This document shows, in pieces, positions 7,698 through 8,387 of a stretch of DNA of 8,387 nucleotides. The position numbers and the translations under genes are program-made. Source of the DNA: Streptosporangiaceae bacterium. GTDB lineage: Bacteria > Actinomycetota > Actinomycetes > Streptosporangiales > Streptosporangiaceae. Under the pieces are notes generated by a model, which worked only from the letters and a program-made list of their open reading frames with translations, was not told where the DNA came from and did no database searches. Within the stretch, counting starts at the first letter, position 1, and the number at the start of each line of letters is the position of its first letter. The stretch lies in assembly GCA_030038715.1 (NCBI GenBank), contig JASHSO010000284.1, forward strand, positions 1 through 8,387, written 5' to 3'.

Positions 7698-7708
7698 AGC
7701 GTTACGCT
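7698..7708 (+). promoter_or_regulatory. 11-bp palindrome overlapping a possible -10 box
   Basis: AGCGTTACGCT is a perfect inverted repeat of 5-bp arms around one T. Its right part, TACGCT (7703-7708), fits the actinobacterial -10 pattern TANNNT, which would start a transcript near 7715 reading into the small ORF and transporter. No -35 match is seen at 16-18 nt upstream. It could be a promoter with an overlapping operator, or chance. Confidence 0.3.
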
Positions 7709-7729
7709 CAGGGCAGAACTTCCGCTTGG

Positions 7730-7760
7730 TTCCTGTGAGCCACGTGTGAAGTGACAGGAG
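7730..7760 (+). promoter_or_regulatory. Hairpin that could mask the small-ORF Shine-Dalgarno
   Basis: TTCCTGT (7730-7736) can pair with ACAGGAG (7754-7760): six Watson-Crick pairs plus one G-U. The stem can extend inward by CAC (7741-7743) with GTG (7751-7753) across a 4-nt bulge, leaving loop GTGTGAA. The 3' arm contains most of the AGGAGGG Shine-Dalgarno (7756-7762), so folding would block ribosome access. Function is inferred from geometry only. Confidence 0.35.
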
Positions 7761-7762
7761 GG
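7756..7762 (+). promoter_or_regulatory. Strong Shine-Dalgarno before the small ORF
   Basis: AGGAGGG lies 7 nt before GTG 7770 and 13 nt before the in-frame ATG 7776. It is one of the two best Shine-Dalgarno matches in the window and does not serve any other recognised gene. This is the main reason to believe the small ORF is translated. Confidence 0.6.
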
Positions 7763-7769
7763 TCGCCCA

Positions 7770-7943
7770 GTGGCCATGCTCAGATCGGTCTATGGGGCCA
7801 GTACTGCGGGGTTTGCTCGCCCCGCAGCCAGCCCGTACATAGCCGCGGCCGCTTGGCGTCGTCCTACTATCCACCGCGCCTGCCTTGCCCTCGCAGCGTG
7901 CCAGTGGCCGGACAGGCTAGCCCTTCAGGAGGAAATCACTTGA
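7770..7943 (+). CDS. Candidate 57-residue small protein or leader peptide upstream of the acetate transporter
   Basis: Not a recognised family. GTG 7770 (or in-frame ATG 7776) opens a frame of 57 codons ending in TGA 7941-7943. It is preceded by AGGAGGG at 7-nt spacing. Its stop overlaps the transporter's TTG start as TTGA, the geometry of translational coupling. The product begins MAMLRSVYGAST, is rich in Ala and Arg, has two Cys (38 and 44), contains AAAAWRRP (25-32) and ends LALQEEIT. There is no clear membrane helix or signal peptide, although the segment from about 34 to 44 is mildly hydrophobic. The last codons are constrained because they contain the transporter's Shine-Dalgarno. An 8-bp hairpin sits at codons 12-20. 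It may be a cis-acting leader peptide whose translation opens the transporter start, a genuine small protein, or a fortuitous open frame in GC-rich DNA. Confidence 0.45.
   Translation: MAMLRSVYGASTAGFARPAASPYIAAAAWRRPTIHRACLALAACQWPDRLALQEEIT
7804..7827 (+). repeat. Perfect 8-bp hairpin in the transporter leader
   Basis: CTGCGGGG (7804-7811) and CCCCGCAG (7820-7827) are perfect reverse complements around the 8-nt loop TTTGCTCG. It is the longest uninterrupted GC-rich hairpin I noticed in the window. No T-run follows, so it is not a classical terminator. It lies inside the small ORF, so a translating ribosome would unfold it. Confidence 0.55.
7927..7932 (+). promoter_or_regulatory. Strong Shine-Dalgarno that fixes the TTG start of the transporter
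   Basis: AGGAGG, a perfect core match, lies 7 nt before TTG 7940. No ATG or GTG in this frame lies at a suitable position, and the conserved N-terminal motif starts 18 codons later. The unusual TTG start is therefore well supported. Confidence 0.75.
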
Positions 7944-8387
7944 GCACCACACAAGAGGCTCCCGTAGCAGTCGCGCAGGGGTCCGGCATAGCCGACCCGG
8001 CGCCGCTCGGGCTCGCAGCGTTCGCGCTGACCACGTTCCTGCTGTCCGCTGTCAACGCGGGCTGGGCGAAGAACACCACCGGCTTCGACTGGTGGGGCTA
8101 CGCGATCGCTTACGGCGGCCTAGTCCAACTGCTGGCGGGCATGTGGGAGTTCCGCAACAGGAACGTGTTCGGCGCAGTGGCGTTCTCCAGCTACGGCGGG
8201 TTCTGGATAGGCGTCGGCCTGTGGCTGCACTTCATCGTGCCTGGCAACCTGGCTCATCCGCTCACGCTGAACCGCGACCTGGGCTGGATTCTGCTGGCCT
8301 TCGCCATCTTCAACACCTACATGCTGATCATCAGCACGCAGGTCAACATGGCAGTGTTCCTGGTCTTCCTGACCTTGGAACTGACCG
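7940..8387 (+). CDS. Acetate uptake transporter (GPR1/FUN34/YaaH, SatP family), 5' part; 3' end outside window
   Basis: Membrane protein of the family that takes up acetate (and succinate in E. coli SatP), normally six helices and about 190-260 residues. The first 149 residues are visible. A short polar N-terminus (1-17) leads into ADPAPLGLAAFALTTF (18-33), the family's N-terminal signature (NPAPLGL in many members). A first helix to about 41 follows, then YGGLVQLLAGMWEFRNRN (58-75) and FGAVAFSSYGGFWIG (77-91), both highly characteristic. Two more helices are readable before the cut. The start is TTG with AGGAGG 7 nt upstream. That start overlaps the stop of a 57-codon ORF, suggesting coupled translation. 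It lies 328 nt after opcA with a structured leader, so it is probably a separate unit. The family call is firm; acetate as substrate is inferred from family. Confidence 0.92.
   Translation, partial: MSTTQEAPVAVAQGSGIADPAPLGLAAFALTTFLLSAVNAGWAKNTTGFDWWGYAIAYGGLVQLLAGMWEFRNRNVFGAVAFSSYGGFWIGVGLWLHFIVPGNLAHPLTLNRDLGWILLAFAIFNTYMLIISTQVNMAVFLVFLTLELT

Larger units (their letters stand above)
7612..7939 (+). other. 328-nt gap between opcA and the acetate transporter; structured leader
   Basis: The only long stretch without a recognised family. The first 60 nt show little: a 4-bp GGCC hairpin near 7614-7625 and no strong terminator. From about 7670 it becomes dense with signals, listed separately: a hairpin plus T-tract facing the minus strand (7670-7697), an 11-bp palindrome overlapping a TANNNT box (7698-7708), a hairpin covering a Shine-Dalgarno (7730-7760), a 57-codon ORF (7770-7943), an 8-bp hairpin within it (7804-7827), and the transporter Shine-Dalgarno (7927-7932). 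Most of this is probably the 5' leader of the transporter transcript. Confidence 0.6.

Noticed and set aside
7548..7874. 108-codon minus-strand frame covering the opcA end and the transporter leader
   Set aside because: No family resemblance and a low-complexity composition. It runs through a terminator-like element on its own strand and overlaps stronger + strand signals. It is not impossible, but I cannot support it.
1..8387. CRISPR arrays, tRNA or rRNA genes, insertion sequences, phage or defence genes
   Set aside because: No spaced direct repeats, cloverleaf-like segments, transposase motifs or terminal inverted repeats were seen. The window is core metabolism.

Overview
The window is high-GC DNA with every supportable gene on the + strand, GTG and TTG starts, short gaps and one ATGA overlap. 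Gene content and order (ctaA-type heme A synthase, tkt, tal, zwf, opcA) point to an actinobacterium. OpcA, the G6PDH partner, is largely an actinobacterial and cyanobacterial protein, and the tkt-tal-zwf-opcA cluster close to cta genes is a known actinobacterial arrangement. Genus cannot be read from this window.

Layout. Positions 1-841 hold the 3' part of a heme A synthase (CtaA) gene that begins outside the window. Positions 923-1711 encode an alpha/beta-hydrolase, apparently expressed from its own leaderless promoter. Positions 1827-7611 are a pentose phosphate cluster: transketolase, transaldolase, glucose-6-phosphate dehydrogenase and its allosteric partner OpcA. Spacing is tight (46 nt, then a 4-nt overlap, then 43 nt), so tkt-tal-zwf-opcA is probably one transcript. 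Positions 7612-7939 form the only long gap between recognised genes. From 7940 to the end lies the 5' part of an acetate uptake transporter of the GPR1/FUN34/YaaH (SatP) family, starting at TTG and running off the window.

How it fits together. Zwf with OpcA starts the oxidative branch (glucose-6-phosphate to 6-phosphogluconolactone, making NADPH). Tkt and Tal run the reversible non-oxidative branch that links pentose phosphates to glycolysis. 6-phosphogluconolactonase (pgl), often next after opcA, is not here; neither are pgi and ctaB, which are often nearby. CtaA belongs to cytochrome oxidase biogenesis, and the transporter supplies a C2 carbon source.

No exotic system (CRISPR, phage, transposon, toxin-antitoxin, biosynthetic cluster) is visible. 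The most interesting stretch is the leader of the acetate transporter. It contains an undescribed 57-codon ORF with a strong Shine-Dalgarno sequence, whose stop overlaps the transporter start (TTGA). It also has a hairpin that could mask that Shine-Dalgarno, an internal 8-bp hairpin, an 11-bp palindrome and a terminator-like element facing the opposite way.
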